A stretch of DNA of 64,000 nucleotides from an uncultured Opitutaceae bacterium. Lineage in GTDB: Bacteria; Verrucomicrobiota; Verrucomicrobiia; Opitutales; Opitutaceae. The position numbers and the translations under genes are program-made. This document shows positions 36,198-47,825 of the stretch, piece after piece (the first letter of the stretch is position 1; the number at the start of each line of letters is the position of its first letter). The DNA lies in contig OX638348.1 of the NCBI GenBank assembly GCA_951813085.1, positions 4,101,627 through 4,165,626 on the forward strand. The letters run 5' to 3'. The notes under the pieces are model-generated. The model searched no databases. It was not told the DNA's origin and was given only the letters and a program-made list of their open reading frames with translations.

Positions 36198-36241
36198 GGC
36201 TAGGGCCTTGGCGGCCTTAAATGAGGAAATCCGAACTAGCC
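36198..36241 (+). promoter_or_regulatory. Stem-loop just upstream of rplL
   Basis: GGCTAG (36198-36203) can pair with CTAGCC (36236-36241), enclosing a GGCC-TTGGC-GGCC hairpin (36204-36216). The structure ends 12 bases before the rplL ATG and may set the high L12 output relative to L10. Confidence 0.35.
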
Positions 36242-36253
36242 GATCCAAATAAA

Positions 36254-36643
36254 ATGGCAGACCTAAAAAAAGAAGACGTAATCGATTGGCTCAGCAATCA
36301 GTCCGTGCTTGATATAGCAGGATTGGTTAAAGACCTGGAAGAGAAGTGGGGCGTTAGCGCCGCCGCTCCTGTAGCCGTAGCCGCGGCTCCTGGCGGAGGA
36401 GGTGGAGACGCCGCTGATGCTGGAGAAGAAAAGACTGAATTCGACGTAATCCTCGCCGCCGCTGGCGACAAGAAGATCAATGTGATCAAGGAAGTTCGTG
36501 GAATTACCGATCTTGGCCTGAAAGACGCTAAGGATCTCGTAGAAGGAGCTCCGAAACCCGTCAAGGAAGGCGCTTCCAAGGACGAAGCTGAAGAAATCAA
36601 ATCCAAGCTCGAAGCTGCTGGCGCAAAGGTAGAACTCAAATAA
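36254..36643 (+). CDS. rplL: 50S ribosomal protein L7/L12
   Basis: About 129 residues: N-terminal dimer domain ([28 protein letters not shown]), Ala/Gly hinge with [11 protein letters not shown], and the factor-binding C-terminal domain ([27 protein letters not shown]). The ATG at 36254 begins the conserved part; the frame from 36221 adds 11 residues that do not fit. The hinge is Gly-rich. Confidence 0.96.
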   Translation: MADLKKEDVIDWLSNQSVLDIAGLVKDLEEKWGVSAAAPVAVAAAPGGGGGDAADAGEEKTEFDVILAAAGDKKINVIKEVRGITDLGLKDAKDLVEGAPKPVKEGASKDEAEEIKSKLEAAGAKVELK

Positions 36644-36680
36644 CATTGCTCAGTACTGTTTCTAACAGCTTTTATTTCAA

Positions 36681-36709
36681 GACAGGCGCGTTCTCGCGCG
36701 CCTGTCTTT
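36681..36709 (+). terminator. Attenuator-type hairpin between rplL and rpoB
   Basis: A 10-bp GC-rich stem GACAGGCGCG / CGCGCCTGTC (36681-36690, 36697-36706) with a 6-base loop, followed by TTTCC only. The weak T tract suggests partial termination or RNase processing, as in the rplL-rpoB spacer of other bacteria. Confidence 0.7.
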
Positions 36710-36803
36710 CCTGTCTCTAAACGCCAGTTGCGAATGTGTCCGTTCACAGCTGTTTTTCCATCTACATCCCGCACTAAATAAGCTATTCACGTAAGGATCC
36801 TCC

Positions 36804-39800
36804 ATGGCCGATCGCATCAATTTCGGAACACTAAAAGACTCGCTGAGCCCTCCAAATCTGATCGAGATTCAGATCAATTCCTACCTGGATTTTCTTCAGA
36901 AAGATACGCCGATTCTCGAACGCAAGAACGATGGAATCGAAGCCGTTTTCCGCGAAGTCTTTCCGATCGAGAGCTATGATGGGCGTTTTGTACTGGAGTT
37001 CGTCTCGTATACGATCGGGGATCCTAAAGCGACCGAGATCGAATGTATTCGGGAAGGAATTACTTATTCCGTTCCCTTGTATGTGAAGCTTCGCCTGCGG
37101 GAAGAAGACAACATCAAGGACGAAGAAATTTACATGGGCGAAATGCCAATGGTGACAAGCCGTGGCTCGTTCATCATCAATGGCGCTGAACGTGTCGTTG
37201 TCAGCCAGCTGCACCGTTCTCCTGGAATATGCTATGAAGTGACACCGCATACGAATGGGAAGCTGCTGCATTCTTTCCGTATCATACCGGACCGAGGAAC
37301 TTGGCTTGAGGTTCAGTTCGACAACAATGATCTCCTTTACGTCTATCTCGATCGTCGCCGTCGCCGTCGCAAGTTTCTCATTACGACTTTGCTGAGAGCC
37401 GTAGGGTATAGCTCGGATATCGATATTCTAAATCTATTTTACTCTATTGAAGAGCTGCCAATCGCAGATGCGCTTTCAAAGGAGAATGTCAGCCAGTACG
37501 TTCTTGTCGAAGATGCGATTGACGCGGGAAAAGGCGTTGTAATCGCTCGCGCGTTCGAGCCGCTTACTAAAGCGATCGTTCGCGAGTTTGAAACGCACGG
37601 AATTCCAATCCTGAAAGTAATCGATACCTCTTCGGACGAAGGAGCCATCGTTCGCGTTCTCAAGAAGGACACAACCCAGAATGAAGAGGAAGCGCTCAAG
37701 GAAATCTACAAGCGCCTTCGTCCTGGCGAGCCTCCAACGACGGCCAATGCGAAAGCGCTGTTGAAGCGCTTGTTTTTCGATCCAAAGCGCTACGACCTGG
37801 GTCGCGTCGGCCGCTACAAGATCAACCAGAAACTGGAAATGGACGTGGACGTCGAGCAACGGACCTTGCAAGGCGAAGATATCGTCCTATCCACGAAATA
37901 TTTGATAAAGCTCAAGGGAGGCGAAGGCTACCTTGACGATATCGATCACCTCGGTAGCCGTCGCGTACGAACGGTAGGCGAGTTGCTCGTCAATCAATGT
38001 AGACTAGGACTCTCTCGCACCGAACGTCTGGTTCGCGAGCGAATGACGCTTTACGATCAAAGCGTAGACTCGATCACTCCTCAGAAGCTGATCAACCCGA
38101 AGGCGCTCACGACGGTGATCCGCGAATTCTTCACTCGAAGCCAGTTGTCTCAATTTATGGATCAGATTAATCCGCTAGCGGAGCTGACCCATAAGCGTCG
38201 TCTCTCGGCCCTGGGCCCGGGTGGTTTGAATCGGGAGCGCGCTGGATTTGAAGTTCGAGACGTGCATCCGTCTCATTATGGGCGTATTTGCCCAATCGAG
38301 ACGCCGGAAGGTCCGAATATCGGATTGATCAATTCGCTTTCCACGTTCTCTCGAGTCAATGAATTCGGATTTATCGAAACGCCCTATCGGGTTGTTGAAA
38401 ACGGGCGCGTAACTGATGAGGTGCGCTACCTCAACGCCGACCAGGAAGAAGGCAAGATCATCGCCCAAGCGAATTGCGAGGTCGATGACAAAGGCAACTT
38501 CGTCGGAAAAGTAACGGTTCGGCAGAGCGGCGAGTTTCTGGAGGTCGACAAGGAACATGTGAACTTCATGGATGTTTCGCCTAAGCAGCTCGTATCCGTT
38601 GCGGCGGGACTGATACCCTTCCTCGAGCATGATGATGCGAATCGCGCGCTGATGGGTTCGAACATGCAACGCCAAGGCGTTCCCCTTCTCAAGGCGGATT
38701 CTCCCTTTGTCGGAACCGGTATCGAAGAGCGCGTAGCTCGCGATTCGAAAACCGTGTGCGTTACCGATCACGATGGTATTGTCGCATCTGTCGATGCTAA
38801 CCGGATCGTCGTTACGGACAGCGGCGAATTACCTGAGCACTTTTTCAGCAAGCCTGTTTCGGATGAGGCGAATGGCGTTCACGTAATCGAGCTGCGTAAG
38901 TTCATGCGCTCGAATGCCGGCACTTGCTTCAATCAGAAGCCTATCGTTTCAAAAGGGCAGACCGTAAAGGCGGGTGACATCATAGCGGATGGACCCTGTA
39001 CACAGGAAGGCGAGCTTGCCCTCGGACGCAACATTCTGGTGGCCTTCATGCCCTGGAATGGATACAACTTCGAGGACGCCATCCTGATATCCGAGAAAGT
39101 GCTCAAGGACGATATCTACACGTCAATACACGTGGCGGAATTCGAGGTAACCGCTCGAGACACGAAGCTAGGTCCTGAAGAAATCACGCGCGACATTCCG
39201 AATGTCGGTGAAGAAGCGCTGCGAAACTTGAATCACGATGGTGTAATTCGAGTAGGAGCGGAGGTGCATCCTGGCGACATACTTGTCGGTAAGATAACGC
39301 CTAAAAGCGAAACCGAGCTTGCTCCGGAAGAAAAGCTCTTGCGCGCGATCTTCGGCGAGAAGGCTGCGGATGTAAAAGACACTTCGCTGGTTGTTCCTTC
39401 AGGGGTCGAAGGCATTATTATGGATGTCAAGGTATCGAGCCGGATCGACTACGAGCGCGAACGCCTGAGCCCGTCCGACCGCCGACGCCAAGTGAAGCAG
39501 ATCAATGAAGAGTACAAGACTCAGATGGATAAGCTTCGCGAAGGACTAACCGAGGCGCTGTCGAATATTTTGCTCGGCGAAAAAATTCCCCTCCATGTAG
39601 TCAACGGTCAAAACGGCGAGATCATTATTCCTGCGAATCGCAAGATCACGAAGACTCTGCTTCGTAAGCTTGCCGCGGTATCCAAGCATGTTGAAATCGA
39701 CCCGTCTCCGGTTCGGATCAAGATCATGGAGATCATTAGCTCGTACCAAAGCAAGTTCGACGAGCTTGAATCAGATCGCGAGCGCAAGACAGCTAATATT

Positions 39801-40577
39801 GAAACTGGCGACGACGCGGCGCAAGGCGTGATCAAGCAAGTTAAGGTTTACATCGCTACCAAGGAAAAGCTGAAGGTTGGCGATAAGATGGCGGGGCGCC
39901 ATGGAAACAAGGGTGTTGTCGCTAAGATAGTGCCGGAAGATGATATGCCCTATCTTCCTGATGGAACGCCGATTCAGATATGCTTGAATCCCCTTGGCGT
40001 ACCTTCGCGAATGAACGTGGGCCAGGTTCTGGAAACGCATATGGGCTGGGCCTGTAAAGTTCTGGGCATGAAGGTTTCGACACCGGTTTTTGACGGTATT
40101 CCGGAGAAGACCGTACGTCAGCACCTGGCGGATGCGGGATTGCCGACGACCGGCAAAAGCACGCTATTCGACGGGCGAACTGGCGAGAAGCTCGACCAGG
40201 AAGTGGTCGTAGGCTGGGTATATATGATGAAGCTGAATCACTTGATTTCGCATAAAATCCACGCTCGCGCGGTCGGTCCTTACTCTTTGGTTACGCAGCA
40301 GCCATTGGGCGGAAAGGCCCAATACGGTGGACAGCGTTTCGGGGAGATGGAGGTTTGGGCTCTCGAAGCTTATGGAGCCGCCTACACTCTGCAGGAACTG
40401 CTGACGGTCAAGTCTGACGACGTTCAGGGCCGTACGAAGATCTACGAGTCCCTCGTTAAGGGCGACTCGACTTTGCAAGCCGGAACACCGGAATCATTCA
40501 ACGTATTAATAAAAGAAATGCAATCGCTTGGACTTGACGTTAAGCTCGGACGTCAAAGCGAATTGGAGTACAAATAA
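36804..40577 (+). CDS. rpoB: RNA polymerase beta subunit
   Basis: The 1257-residue protein contains all expected RpoB blocks: [21 protein letters not shown] near the start, the rifampicin region [54 protein letters not shown], and [24 protein letters not shown] near the C-terminus. The final [28 protein letters not shown] is also typical. Where E. coli has Asn518 in the rifampicin pocket this protein has Ile (DQINPL), a natural variant. Length is at the short end, without the E. coli lineage insertions. Confidence 0.98.
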   Translation: MADRINFGTLKDSLSPPNLIEIQINSYLDFLQKDTPILERKNDGIEAVFREVFPIESYDGRFVLEFVSYTIGDPKATEIECIREGITYSVPLYVKLRLREEDNIKDEEIYMGEMPMVTSRGSFIINGAERVVVSQLHRSPGICYEVTPHTNGKLLHSFRIIPDRGTWLEVQFDNNDLLYVYLDRRRRRRKFLITTLLRAVGYSSDIDILNLFYSIEELPIADALSKENVSQYVLVEDAIDAGKGVVIARAFEPLTKAIVREFETHGIPILKVIDTSSDEGAIVRVLKKDTTQNEEEALKEIYKRLRPGEPPTTANAKALLKRLFFDPKRYDLGRVGRYKINQKLEMDVDVEQRTLQGEDIVLSTKYLIKLKGGEGYLDDIDHLGSRRVRTVGELLVNQCRLGLSRTERLVRERMTLYDQSVDSITPQKLINPKALTTVIREFFTRSQLSQFMDQINPLAELTHKRRLSALGPGGLNRERAGFEVRDVHPSHYGRICPIETPEGPNIGLINSLSTFSRVNEFGFIETPYRVVENGRVTDEVRYLNADQEEGKIIAQANCEVDDKGNFVGKVTVRQSGEFLEVDKEHVNFMDVSPKQLVSVAAGLIPFLEHDDANRALMGSNMQRQGVPLLKADSPFVGTGIEERVARDSKTVCVTDHDGIVASVDANRIVVTDSGELPEHFFSKPVSDEANGVHVIELRKFMRSNAGTCFNQKPIVSKGQTVKAGDIIADGPCTQEGELALGRNILVAFMPWNGYNFEDAILISEKVLKDDIYTSIHVAEFEVTARDTKLGPEEITRDIPNVGEEALRNLNHDGVIRVGAEVHPGDILVGKITPKSETELAPEEKLLRAIFGEKAADVKDTSLVVPSGVEGIIMDVKVSSRIDYERERLSPSDRRRQVKQINEEYKTQMDKLREGLTEALSNILLGEKIPLHVVNGQNGEIIIPANRKITKTLLRKLAAVSKHVEIDPSPVRIKIMEIISSYQSKFDELESDRERKTANIETGDDAAQGVIKQVKVYIATKEKLKVGDKMAGRHGNKGVVAKIVPEDDMPYLPDGTPIQICLNPLGVPSRMNVGQVLETHMGWACKVLGMKVSTPVFDGIPEKTVRQHLADAGLPTTGKSTLFDGRTGEKLDQEVVVGWVYMMKLNHLISHKIHARAVGPYSLVTQQPLGGKAQYGGQRFGEMEVWALEAYGAAYTLQELLTVKSDDVQGRTKIYESLVKGDSTLQAGTPESFNVLIKEMQSLGLDVKLGRQSELEYK

Positions 40578-40600
40578 TCGCCAACCTCTAGGAACAAAAA

Positions 40601-43600
40601 ATGTCTAGCCAAGAAGCTCAAGAAACTCTCGGTGTCGAACGCGAATCGAATTTCGATTGCGTAACGATTAACGTCGCTTCTCCGGAAACGATCCGTTCCT
40701 GGTCTCGCGGAGAGGTCAAGAACCCTGAAACGATTAACTATCGTACCTTCAAGCCAGAACCAGGCGGCCTGTTTTGCCAACGCATATTTGGTCCAGTTCG
40801 CGACTACGAATGCGCGTGCGGCAAGTATAAGAGAATCAAGTACAAGGGTGTGATCTGCGATCGCTGTGGCGTTGAAGTGACCGTCTCTCGTGTACGCCGC
40901 TCACGTATGGGCCATATCGAATTGGCTGTGCCTGTAACCCATATTTGGTTTTTGAAGAGCATGCCTTCCCGCTTGGGACTATTGCTCGACATGACTGCTC
41001 GTAGCCTCGAGCGCGTAATATATTATGAAGCGTTCATGGTGACGGATCCCGGACGCACGCCTCTTGAGGAGAAGCAATTGCTCACCGATCAGGAATACCT
41101 GCAAGCGGTCGAGGAGTATGGCGACGACTCGTTCGTCGCCAAGATGGGCGCCGAAGCCTTGCGGGAAGTGCTGTCAGTCATGGATATGGCCGATACGGTT
41201 CTTGAACTCCAAGAATCGATGCGGAGCACGAAGTCCAAGCAGATCAAGAAGAAGCTAGCGAAGCGCCTGAAGGTGATCCAAGGCTTCATCAAGTCGAAGT
41301 CGCGCCCAGAGTGGATGATTCAGGAGGTTATCACTGTGATACCGCCAGATTTGCGCCCATTGGTCCCTCTCGAAGGAGGTCGTTTCGCCACTTCTGACCT
41401 CAATGACCTGTACCGTCGCGTCATCAACCGGAACAATCGTCTCAAGAACTTGATGCAGCTTAAGACGCCCGATGTGATTATTCACAACGAAAAGCGCATG
41501 TTGCAGGAAGCGGTAGACGCGCTATTCGACAACGGTCGTCATGGTCGCCCCGTAACCGGGGCTGGAAATCGTCCTTTGAAATCCCTGAGCGACATGCTCA
41601 AGGGGAAGCAAGGGCGCTTCCGCCAAAACCTTCTCGGAAAGCGTGTCGATTACTCGGGCCGTTCCGTGATCGTTATCGGACCTGAATTGCGTCTGCATCA
41701 ATGCGGATTGCCAAAGAAGATGGCTCTGGTTCTTTTCGAGCCCTTTATCATTCGTCGCTTGAAGGAGCTTGGATTCGTTCACACGGTGCGCGGCGCGCGG
41801 CGCATGATCGAAAAGAAGTCTCCCGAAGTATGGGATATTCTGGAAGAAGTGACCAAGGGGCATCCAGTTCTGTTGAATCGGGCCCCAACGCTACACAGGC
41901 TTTCGATTCAAGCATTCGAGCCGATTCTTATCGAAGGCGAGGCCATTCGCGTCCATCCTCTTGTCTGTACTGCGTACAACGCCGACTTTGATGGCGACCA
42001 GATGGCTGTGCACGTCCCGCTCTCTCTCGAAGCGACTCTAGAGTGTAAGACTTTGATGATGGCGAGCGGCAATATATTCTCGCCGTCTAGCGGTAAGCCG
42101 ATCTTGACGCCGTCGCAGGACGTAATTCTTGGGTCCTACTATCTGACATTGGAACCAGCGGATCCCGTAGATGAGAAAGCGCGCATTCCATTGGCGGCGA
42201 CTCAAAGCGAAGCCTTGTTCGCTCAAATGGACGGGGCGATGGAAACGCACAATTGGATTCGTATTCCAAATCCGGACTATGGTCGGGAAACAGTGTTCGG
42301 AAATAGCGATCATCGTACGATTACCACTACGATTGGACGAATTCGATTCAGTCAAATCTGGCCTAAGGAATTGGGTTTCCTGAATTTCCAGGTAGATAAG
42401 GGTCAGCTCGGCGATATAATCAACAACACCTACAAGGTGGCGGGAGCTGAACAATCGGTTACCTCTCTTGATCGGCTTAAGAAGCTCGGATTCGACGTCG
42501 CCACAATGGCGGGTATTTCAATTGGTATCGATGATATGATTATCCCGGAGAGCAAGACCGACATTGTCGAGAATGCATTTGGTAAGATCGAGGAAGTTGA
42601 AGGGCAATACCGCAAGGGTATCATCACTACAGGAGAGCGGTACAACAAGATTATCGACATCTGGACCGTCGCTACTGACGAGATTAAGAAAGCGGTCTTT
42701 GAAAAGCTCCAGACTAATGACGGCAAAGGCGGGGTTAATCCTGTCTACGTCATGATGGACTCAGGAGCGCGTGGTAATCTAAACCAGGTCCGCCAGCTGT
42801 GTGGAACTCGTGGATTGATGGCCAAGCCATCTGGCGAGATTATCGAACGTCCAATCCTCTCCTCATTCCGCGAGGGACTGACGGTACTCGAGTACTTCAT
42901 ATCGACTCACGGCGCTCGTAAGGGATTGGCTGATACTGCGTTGAAAACCGCGGATGCAGGATACCTTACTCGTAAGCTCTGTGATGTGGCCATGGATGTC
43001 ATTATTACAGAAGACGATTGCGGTACCCGCGAAGGTATTTGGAAACGCGCGATATTCGAAGGCGACGACGAAATCGTCAGCTTGCGTGAACGAATCGAAG
43101 GACGTTGCTCTTGTGAAGATGTATTCAATCCAAGCAACCCGGATGAAATCATAGTGACTTCTGGTGAGCTCATCTCTGAGCTGACTGCGCAAAGAGTAGA
43201 AGATTGCGGTATCGAGCGACTTAAGGTGATGTCGCCATTGACCTCCACTGCGGACTACGGAATCGACGCGAAATCCTATGGAATAAATCCAGCGTCAAAT
43301 GACTTGGCTAAGCTAGGTGACTCAGTAGGAATTATTGCGGCTCAATCGATTGGTGAGCCAGGAACGCAGTTGACGATGCGTACGTTCCACATTGGCGGTA
43401 TCGCTAGTTCTGTGGTTACGGATCCGCGTATCATCGCTCGTAATACGGGTCGTGTGAAGTATCGTGGCCTTCGTCTAGTTCATATTGAAACTCCAGAAGG
43501 ACCGGTCTTCATCGCCTTGAATAAGACCGGAGCGATCCAGATTTTGGACAAGAATGATCGCGAGCTGGAAGCCTACGACATCGTTGTGGGCTCCGCTATT

Positions 43601-44743
43601 CGAATTCCGGACGGAGAAACGATTGAAGCCGGAGCGGTCTTGGCAAGCTGGGACCCCTACAATATTCCCAATCTCTCTGAGAAGGCGGGAACGGTGCGTT
43701 TTCGGGACATGATTCGTGGTGTGACGATCAAGAAGGAACTTGATGAGAGCTCTGGTCGTATCGCTAAAGTCGTAATCGAGCACAAGGAAGATCTAAATCC
43801 TTCAGTGGAGATTTGCGACGAGTCTGGCAAGGTTCAGGCCGTATACAGCATTCCAACAGGAGCTCAAGTCGCGGTAGCAGAAGGGGATTTCATTGCTCAG
43901 GGCGCTTTGCTCGCGAAGACGCCTCGACAAGCTTCAAAAACCAAGGATATCACCGGTGGTCTTCCTCGTGTTGCTGAGCTATTCGAAGCCCGGCGTCCAA
44001 AGGAAGCAGCTGAGATGGCTCGCCTTGATGGGGTCGTTTCATTTGGAGGAACCGTTCGCGCGAAGCGCAAGCTGATCGTTACGAATGAAGAGACCGGAAC
44101 GGACGAGGAGCATCTTATCCCTTACGCGAAGCAGATTATCGTTCAAGAAGGGGATGTGGTCCACAAAGGCCAGCACCTGACAGAAGGTTCTGCGGATCCG
44201 CACGAGATCCTCGATATTCTCGGACCGAATCGCTTGTATGAGTTTCTGATCAACGAAGTTCAAGAAGTATACCGATTGCAAGGCGTTACGATTAACGATA
44301 AGCACATTGAGCTTATCATTCGCCAAATGCTTCGCAAGGTCCGCATCACCGATCCAGGCGATACGGAGTTCTTCTGGGGCGAGCAAGTCGAACGCACGAC
44401 CTTCATGCGGGAGAACAATCGTATCGTTGAGGCAGGTGGTAAGCCGGCGGAAGCAGAGCCTGTTCTCCTAGGTATCACGAAGGCATCGATCGAGACCGAA
44501 AGCTTCATTTCGGCGGCATCATTCCAGGAAACGACTCGAGTGCTTACGGATGCTTCTACTTTGAGCAAGATTGATACGCTACACGGATTTAAGGAAAACG
44601 TGATCATGGGTCACTTGATCCCTGCAGGAACTGGACTTCCTCAGTACCGTGACCTTCGGATCACCCTGCCTTTTGGAAGCGAGCTTGAGGAAGTCGCGCC
44701 GGAAGTGGAGAAAGAAATCGTTCAGAGCTCAGAAGTGGTATAA
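40601..44743 (+). CDS. rpoC: RNA polymerase beta' subunit
   Basis: The 1380-residue protein has the zinc site [22 protein letters not shown] near residue 70, the catalytic [18 protein letters not shown], the bridge-helix region [16 protein letters not shown], and the second zinc cluster CGTREGIW ... [29 protein letters not shown] lies further down. It begins 24 bases after the rpoB stop behind GGAACAAAAA. The operon ends at a strong terminator 27 bases past its stop. Confidence 0.98.
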   Translation: MSSQEAQETLGVERESNFDCVTINVASPETIRSWSRGEVKNPETINYRTFKPEPGGLFCQRIFGPVRDYECACGKYKRIKYKGVICDRCGVEVTVSRVRRSRMGHIELAVPVTHIWFLKSMPSRLGLLLDMTARSLERVIYYEAFMVTDPGRTPLEEKQLLTDQEYLQAVEEYGDDSFVAKMGAEALREVLSVMDMADTVLELQESMRSTKSKQIKKKLAKRLKVIQGFIKSKSRPEWMIQEVITVIPPDLRPLVPLEGGRFATSDLNDLYRRVINRNNRLKNLMQLKTPDVIIHNEKRMLQEAVDALFDNGRHGRPVTGAGNRPLKSLSDMLKGKQGRFRQNLLGKRVDYSGRSVIVIGPELRLHQCGLPKKMALVLFEPFIIRRLKELGFVHTVRGARRMIEKKSPEVWDILEEVTKGHPVLLNRAPTLHRLSIQAFEPILIEGEAIRVHPLVCTAYNADFDGDQMAVHVPLSLEATLECKTLMMASGNIFSPSSGKPILTPSQDVILGSYYLTLEPADPVDEKARIPLAATQSEALFAQMDGAMETHNWIRIPNPDYGRETVFGNSDHRTITTTIGRIRFSQIWPKELGFLNFQVDKGQLGDIINNTYKVAGAEQSVTSLDRLKKLGFDVATMAGISIGIDDMIIPESKTDIVENAFGKIEEVEGQYRKGIITTGERYNKIIDIWTVATDEIKKAVFEKLQTNDGKGGVNPVYVMMDSGARGNLNQVRQLCGTRGLMAKPSGEIIERPILSSFREGLTVLEYFISTHGARKGLADTALKTADAGYLTRKLCDVAMDVIITEDDCGTREGIWKRAIFEGDDEIVSLRERIEGRCSCEDVFNPSNPDEIIVTSGELISELTAQRVEDCGIERLKVMSPLTSTADYGIDAKSYGINPASNDLAKLGDSVGIIAAQSIGEPGTQLTMRTFHIGGIASSVVTDPRIIARNTGRVKYRGLRLVHIETPEGPVFIALNKTGAIQILDKNDRELEAYDIVVGSAIRIPDGETIEAGAVLASWDPYNIPNLSEKAGTVRFRDMIRGVTIKKELDESSGRIAKVVIEHKEDLNPSVEICDESGKVQAVYSIPTGAQVAVAEGDFIAQGALLAKTPRQASKTKDITGGLPRVAELFEARRPKEAAEMARLDGVVSFGGTVRAKRKLIVTNEETGTDEEHLIPYAKQIIVQEGDVVHKGQHLTEGSADPHEILDILGPNRLYEFLINEVQEVYRLQGVTINDKHIELIIRQMLRKVRITDPGDTEFFWGEQVERTTFMRENNRIVEAGGKPAEAEPVLLGITKASIETESFISAASFQETTRVLTDASTLSKIDTLHGFKENVIMGHLIPAGTGLPQYRDLRITLPFGSELEEVAPEVEKEIVQSSEVV

Positions 44744-44770
44744 GCCCGATTGATACAGCAATTTACTTTC

Positions 44771-44798
44771 AAGCCGCGACGTAAGTCGCGGCTTTTTT
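44771..44798 (+). terminator. Rho-independent terminator of the rpoBC operon
   Basis: A perfect 10-bp stem AAGCCGCGAC / GTCGCGGCTT (44771-44780, 44785-44794) with a GTAA loop and a run of six T. It separates rpoC from the convergent radical SAM gene. Confidence 0.93.
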
Positions 44799-44854
44799 GT
44801 TGATCGCCGCTGGCCTGTTGGCTTTGAAAGCTCTTAGGCTTCAATGGGCATTCC

Positions 44855-45844
44855 TCACTGGCAGGGGAAAAATCGATCCCGATTCACGAAACCTAGAATT
44901 CGATCAGAAATCGTTCCGATCAATTCGTCTTCAATCGCACCGGCGTAGCTAATCATGCCGCCTTGCAATTGCAGGTTTCCCATGAATAGCGGTTCTTCAG
45001 GATACAACGATTCCATTTTCTTAAAAATCGTTTTTGGAGAACGAAAGGCGCCCAACGTTACAGAATGAACGGCGTCCATCGGAACGGTATTGAATACGCG
45101 ATCGATGAAGTCCTGGTAGACGTCGACGGCATCTTTGAAGTAGATCAATGGATCGAATCTTAGCCCAATTTTCCATCCTGCTGAAGCGAGCTTATTTATG
45201 GCAGCTAGCCGTGCGTCTACCGATGGCGCCTTGTGCTCCAATGCTTCCGCGACTGGCTCTGGATTCAAGCTGAAGGCGGTCACGACATTTTCAATCGGTT
45301 CTCGTTTCAGTAAAGAGGCTGTATTCACGCTTTTCGTTCGGAGTTCCAGGGAGGCGGTTGGCAGATCGCTGAACAGGGGAAGAAACCTGTCTACGAACCC
45401 GGTTACGCTATCCATAGCGAGACTATCGCAATCATAGCCGCTGAAGAAAAAGCAGCGTTCGCCAGGATGCGCATCTATCTCGCTGCGGATATCCTCAATG
45501 AAGTCGTCGAAATTCACGAAGAGGAGGTAGTTGGCGGATTGGTACATACCCTGGAGAAAGCAATACCGGCAGTCGTACAAGCAATTCAGCATGTGCGAGA
45601 AGTAGAAATGGTGATCTGCGCCTAGCCCATAGTCCGGAGGGGTTGGGAGTACGCGATTCCCTTTTTTCTCGGCGAGAATCAAAGCTGGATTTCTTTTTTG
45701 GGCTCTGAAGTTTTGGCGTTTCGGATTGAAGACCTCTCCATATCGTTCGCACGCGATCTGCTCTGCCTTTGGAAACCGCTCAATCAACTTTCGAGTCATC
45801 GGGAGATCTCGAACAGCCTCTTCTATATAGATTCGGTCAAACAT
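44855..45844 (-). CDS. Spore photoproduct lyase-like radical SAM protein
   Basis: The 329-residue protein has the radical SAM cluster motif CLYDCRYC (Cys88, Cys92, Cys95) in the context HHFYFSHMLNCLYDCRYCFLQGMY, which is the SplB-type layout. Further marks are FFFSGYDCDSLAM, LELRTKSVN and GWKIGLRFDPLIYF. SplB of spore formers repairs spore photoproduct in DNA; many non-sporulating bacteria carry this related family, whose role is not established. It lies 38 bases after a nucleosidase-like gene on the same strand, and the pair interrupts the rpoBC-str gene cluster. Confidence 0.82.
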   Translation of the reverse strand: MFDRIYIEEAVRDLPMTRKLIERFPKAEQIACERYGEVFNPKRQNFRAQKRNPALILAEKKGNRVLPTPPDYGLGADHHFYFSHMLNCLYDCRYCFLQGMYQSANYLLFVNFDDFIEDIRSEIDAHPGERCFFFSGYDCDSLAMDSVTGFVDRFLPLFSDLPTASLELRTKSVNTASLLKREPIENVVTAFSLNPEPVAEALEHKAPSVDARLAAINKLASAGWKIGLRFDPLIYFKDAVDVYQDFIDRVFNTVPMDAVHSVTLGAFRSPKTIFKKMESLYPEEPLFMGNLQLQGGMISYAGAIEDELIGTISDRILGFVNRDRFFPCQ

Positions 45845-45883
45845 GGGATGAGCGCTCTAGCTGGGGGACGATTCGCGCGGGAG

Positions 45884-46723
45884 TTAGCATACTTGGGTCG
45901 AAGCGAGTTGATCGATTTGAACCTGAAGGGCGTTCAACAAGGCTTTCGTATCGGGTGCCTGCAGTGTGGTGTCAAATTCCGTTTCTGGCTCTAGAGCATT
46001 CAGTTTTCGCAGTCTTTCAGTAAATTGATGCCTTTGCGTTTCAGCAAAACGAAATTTGGAAAGAGCCCGCTTCTGTAAAGCGGCTAGCGACTCTGAGAAT
46101 TCCGTCGTACCGAGCGTATCGAGGATCTGGCCCGCGAAGGTGTCTATCGATTGAATATGGGTTTCGATATGGTCCGATATAAGAGACTTGTCGAGCGGTG
46201 CGTTTGCAGGCTGGGCTTCGTTGTCCGACACGATCTTGATGCAGTGGGCATACTCCACGGTGGTGAAAGCGAGCGCAGCGCTGTAAAACCCGTAGGCTTC
46301 CATATCGAAGGCGACACCGGGTTGGTATTGGCTCGAGGGCGATGCGAGAGTCCTCACTTCTTGGCCTCTCCAAGGCGTTGCGATTGGAAATTGGGGGAAA
46401 AAGCGTTCTTTTGCTGCCTCTGAGCGGATGCTCGAAGCGATTAGCGCATCTCCAATATAGAGGGAAGGGTGTCCGCATATGCCTAAGTTCAACCACAGAG
46501 CGTTTGGTTCAGAGTATCGTTCTCCGAGGGAAGTCACCCCTATTGCGCTCGCAATTGACCCCACTCCCGTGACAACAAGTCGAGCTGTTTCCCCCTTGAA
46601 AAACCGCGCTTTGCCCAGTTGGCCGCAAGGCTTCATTCCATAGAAATGAATGACGGGATTAGCCTCGCAATGAAGCGCTGTGGCGAAATGTATCATAATC
46701 GACGCTTTTTGCCTTGATGTCAT
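45884..46723 (-). CDS. Nucleoside phosphorylase/nucleosidase-like protein (MTAN/PNP fold)
   Basis: About 279 residues. The central part fits the PNP/UDP phosphorylase superfamily: VVTGVGSIASAIGVTSLG near the N-terminus, LNLGICGHPSLYIGDALIAS, and FDMEAYGFYSAALAF, where the Met-Glu is the ribose-binding pair of nucleosidases, then CIKIVSDN for the base. The about 80 C-terminal residues are helical and extra. Substrate is unknown. Pairing with a radical SAM enzyme suggests removal of 5'-deoxyadenosine or a related by-product; that is inference. The start is uncertain: ATG at 46723 is used, ATG at 46696 gives a frame beginning right at IHFATALHCEA, and TTG at 46792 is longer. Confidence 0.72.
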   Translation of the reverse strand: MTSRQKASIMIHFATALHCEANPVIHFYGMKPCGQLGKARFFKGETARLVVTGVGSIASAIGVTSLGERYSEPNALWLNLGICGHPSLYIGDALIASSIRSEAAKERFFPQFPIATPWRGQEVRTLASPSSQYQPGVAFDMEAYGFYSAALAFTTVEYAHCIKIVSDNEAQPANAPLDKSLISDHIETHIQSIDTFAGQILDTLGTTEFSESLAALQKRALSKFRFAETQRHQFTERLRKLNALEPETEFDTTLQAPDTKALLNALQVQIDQLASTQVC

Positions 46724-46872
46724 TGTGACGAATGGGCAAAACGCGAGGCTCTCAAATTTATCGTAGCTGATAAACCCTAGAATCTCTCCCAAGAGACTCG
46801 CCCTAATTTAAAGCATATCAGGCCAAGTTATTGGCAGGGTCTGCTTTTTACTCGTTTTTCGGCAGAAAATAC

Positions 46873-46900
46873 TTGCCGAGTAAACGGCTTACAGTAACTT
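46873..46900 (+). promoter_or_regulatory. Possible promoter of the str-S10-spc-alpha gene run
   Basis: TTGCCG (46873-46878), a 16-base spacer and TAACTT (46895-46900), 28 bases before rpsL. The spacer 46793-46927 separates divergent genes and must contain the rpsL promoter. Confidence 0.35.
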
Positions 46901-46927
46901 CACGCTCTTTTCTCAAAATCACTCATC

Positions 46928-47302
46928 ATGCCAACAATCAATCAACTCGTCAGAAAAGGCCGCAAGGTAGCTCGGACCAAGTCCAAGTCGCCTGCGCTTG
47001 ACTCGAACCCGTTTCGTCGCGGCGTTTGCGTACAGGTCATGACGCGCACGCCTAAGAAGCCGAATTCGGCGATCCGCAAGGTGGCGAAAGTGCGTTTGAC
47101 CAATGGAGTTGAAGTCATCGCCTACATCCCTGACGAAGGGCACAGCCTGCAGGAACACAGTATCGTGCTGGTTCGAGGGGGTCGCGTAAAGGATTTGCCT
47201 GGTGTACGTTACCACATCGTTCGGGGCACTCTCGATGCGATGGGAGTGGAGAAGCGCCGCCGAAGCCGTTCCAAGTACGGAGTGAAGCGTCCCAAGTCTT
47301 AA
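46928..47302 (+). CDS. rpsL: 30S ribosomal protein S12
   Basis: The 124-residue protein is highly conserved: [69 protein letters not shown]. It sits in the decoding centre. The streptomycin-related lysines (TPKKPNS and RVKDLPG) are the sensitive type by comparison with E. coli. It is the first gene of the long rightward ribosomal run. Confidence 0.98.
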   Translation: MPTINQLVRKGRKVARTKSKSPALDSNPFRRGVCVQVMTRTPKKPNSAIRKVAKVRLTNGVEVIAYIPDEGHSLQEHSIVLVRGGRVKDLPGVRYHIVRGTLDAMGVEKRRRSRSKYGVKRPKS

Positions 47303-47321
47303 GACCTTTAATATTTAGACA

Positions 47322-47795
47322 ATGTCACGTCGTAGAAGAGCCGTAAAGCGCCCCACAAAGCCAGACTCCCGTTATGGAAGTCCTTTGGTGGGCCACCTAG
47401 TGAATACCGTCATGCGCGACGGTAAGAAGACATTGGCGGAGCGTATCGTATACGCTGCCTTCGAGCGTGTTAGCGAAAAGCTCGAAAAAGGAGATCCCGT
47501 TGATTTGCTATTGGGAGCGCTAGAGAATGCGCGTCCTCGCCTCGAGGTGAAAAGCCGCCGAGTAGGAGGAGCCACTTACCAAGTGCCTCTCGAGATCCCT
47601 TATGAACGGCAAGAGTCGCTGGCTATGCGCTGGATGGTGAATGCCGCGGCCGCGCGTAAAGGAATTCCTATGAAGGAGGCTCTCGCGACTGAAATTATCG
47701 ACGCCTACAACAATACGGGCGGGGTGGTTAAGAAGAAGGAAGATACCCACAAGATGGCGCAGTCGAATCGCGCATTCGCTCACCTTCGATGGTGA
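47322..47795 (+). CDS. rpsG: 30S ribosomal protein S7
   Basis: The 157-residue protein has the S7 core: [54 protein letters not shown] and the C-terminal [20 protein letters not shown]. It binds the 3' major domain of 16S rRNA. It follows rpsL by 19 bases. Confidence 0.98.
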   Translation: MSRRRRAVKRPTKPDSRYGSPLVGHLVNTVMRDGKKTLAERIVYAAFERVSEKLEKGDPVDLLLGALENARPRLEVKSRRVGGATYQVPLEIPYERQESLAMRWMVNAAAARKGIPMKEALATEIIDAYNNTGGVVKKKEDTHKMAQSNRAFAHLRW

Positions 47796-47825
47796 TTGTT
47801 TTCCCTCCCCTATGTTCTTTGAAAA

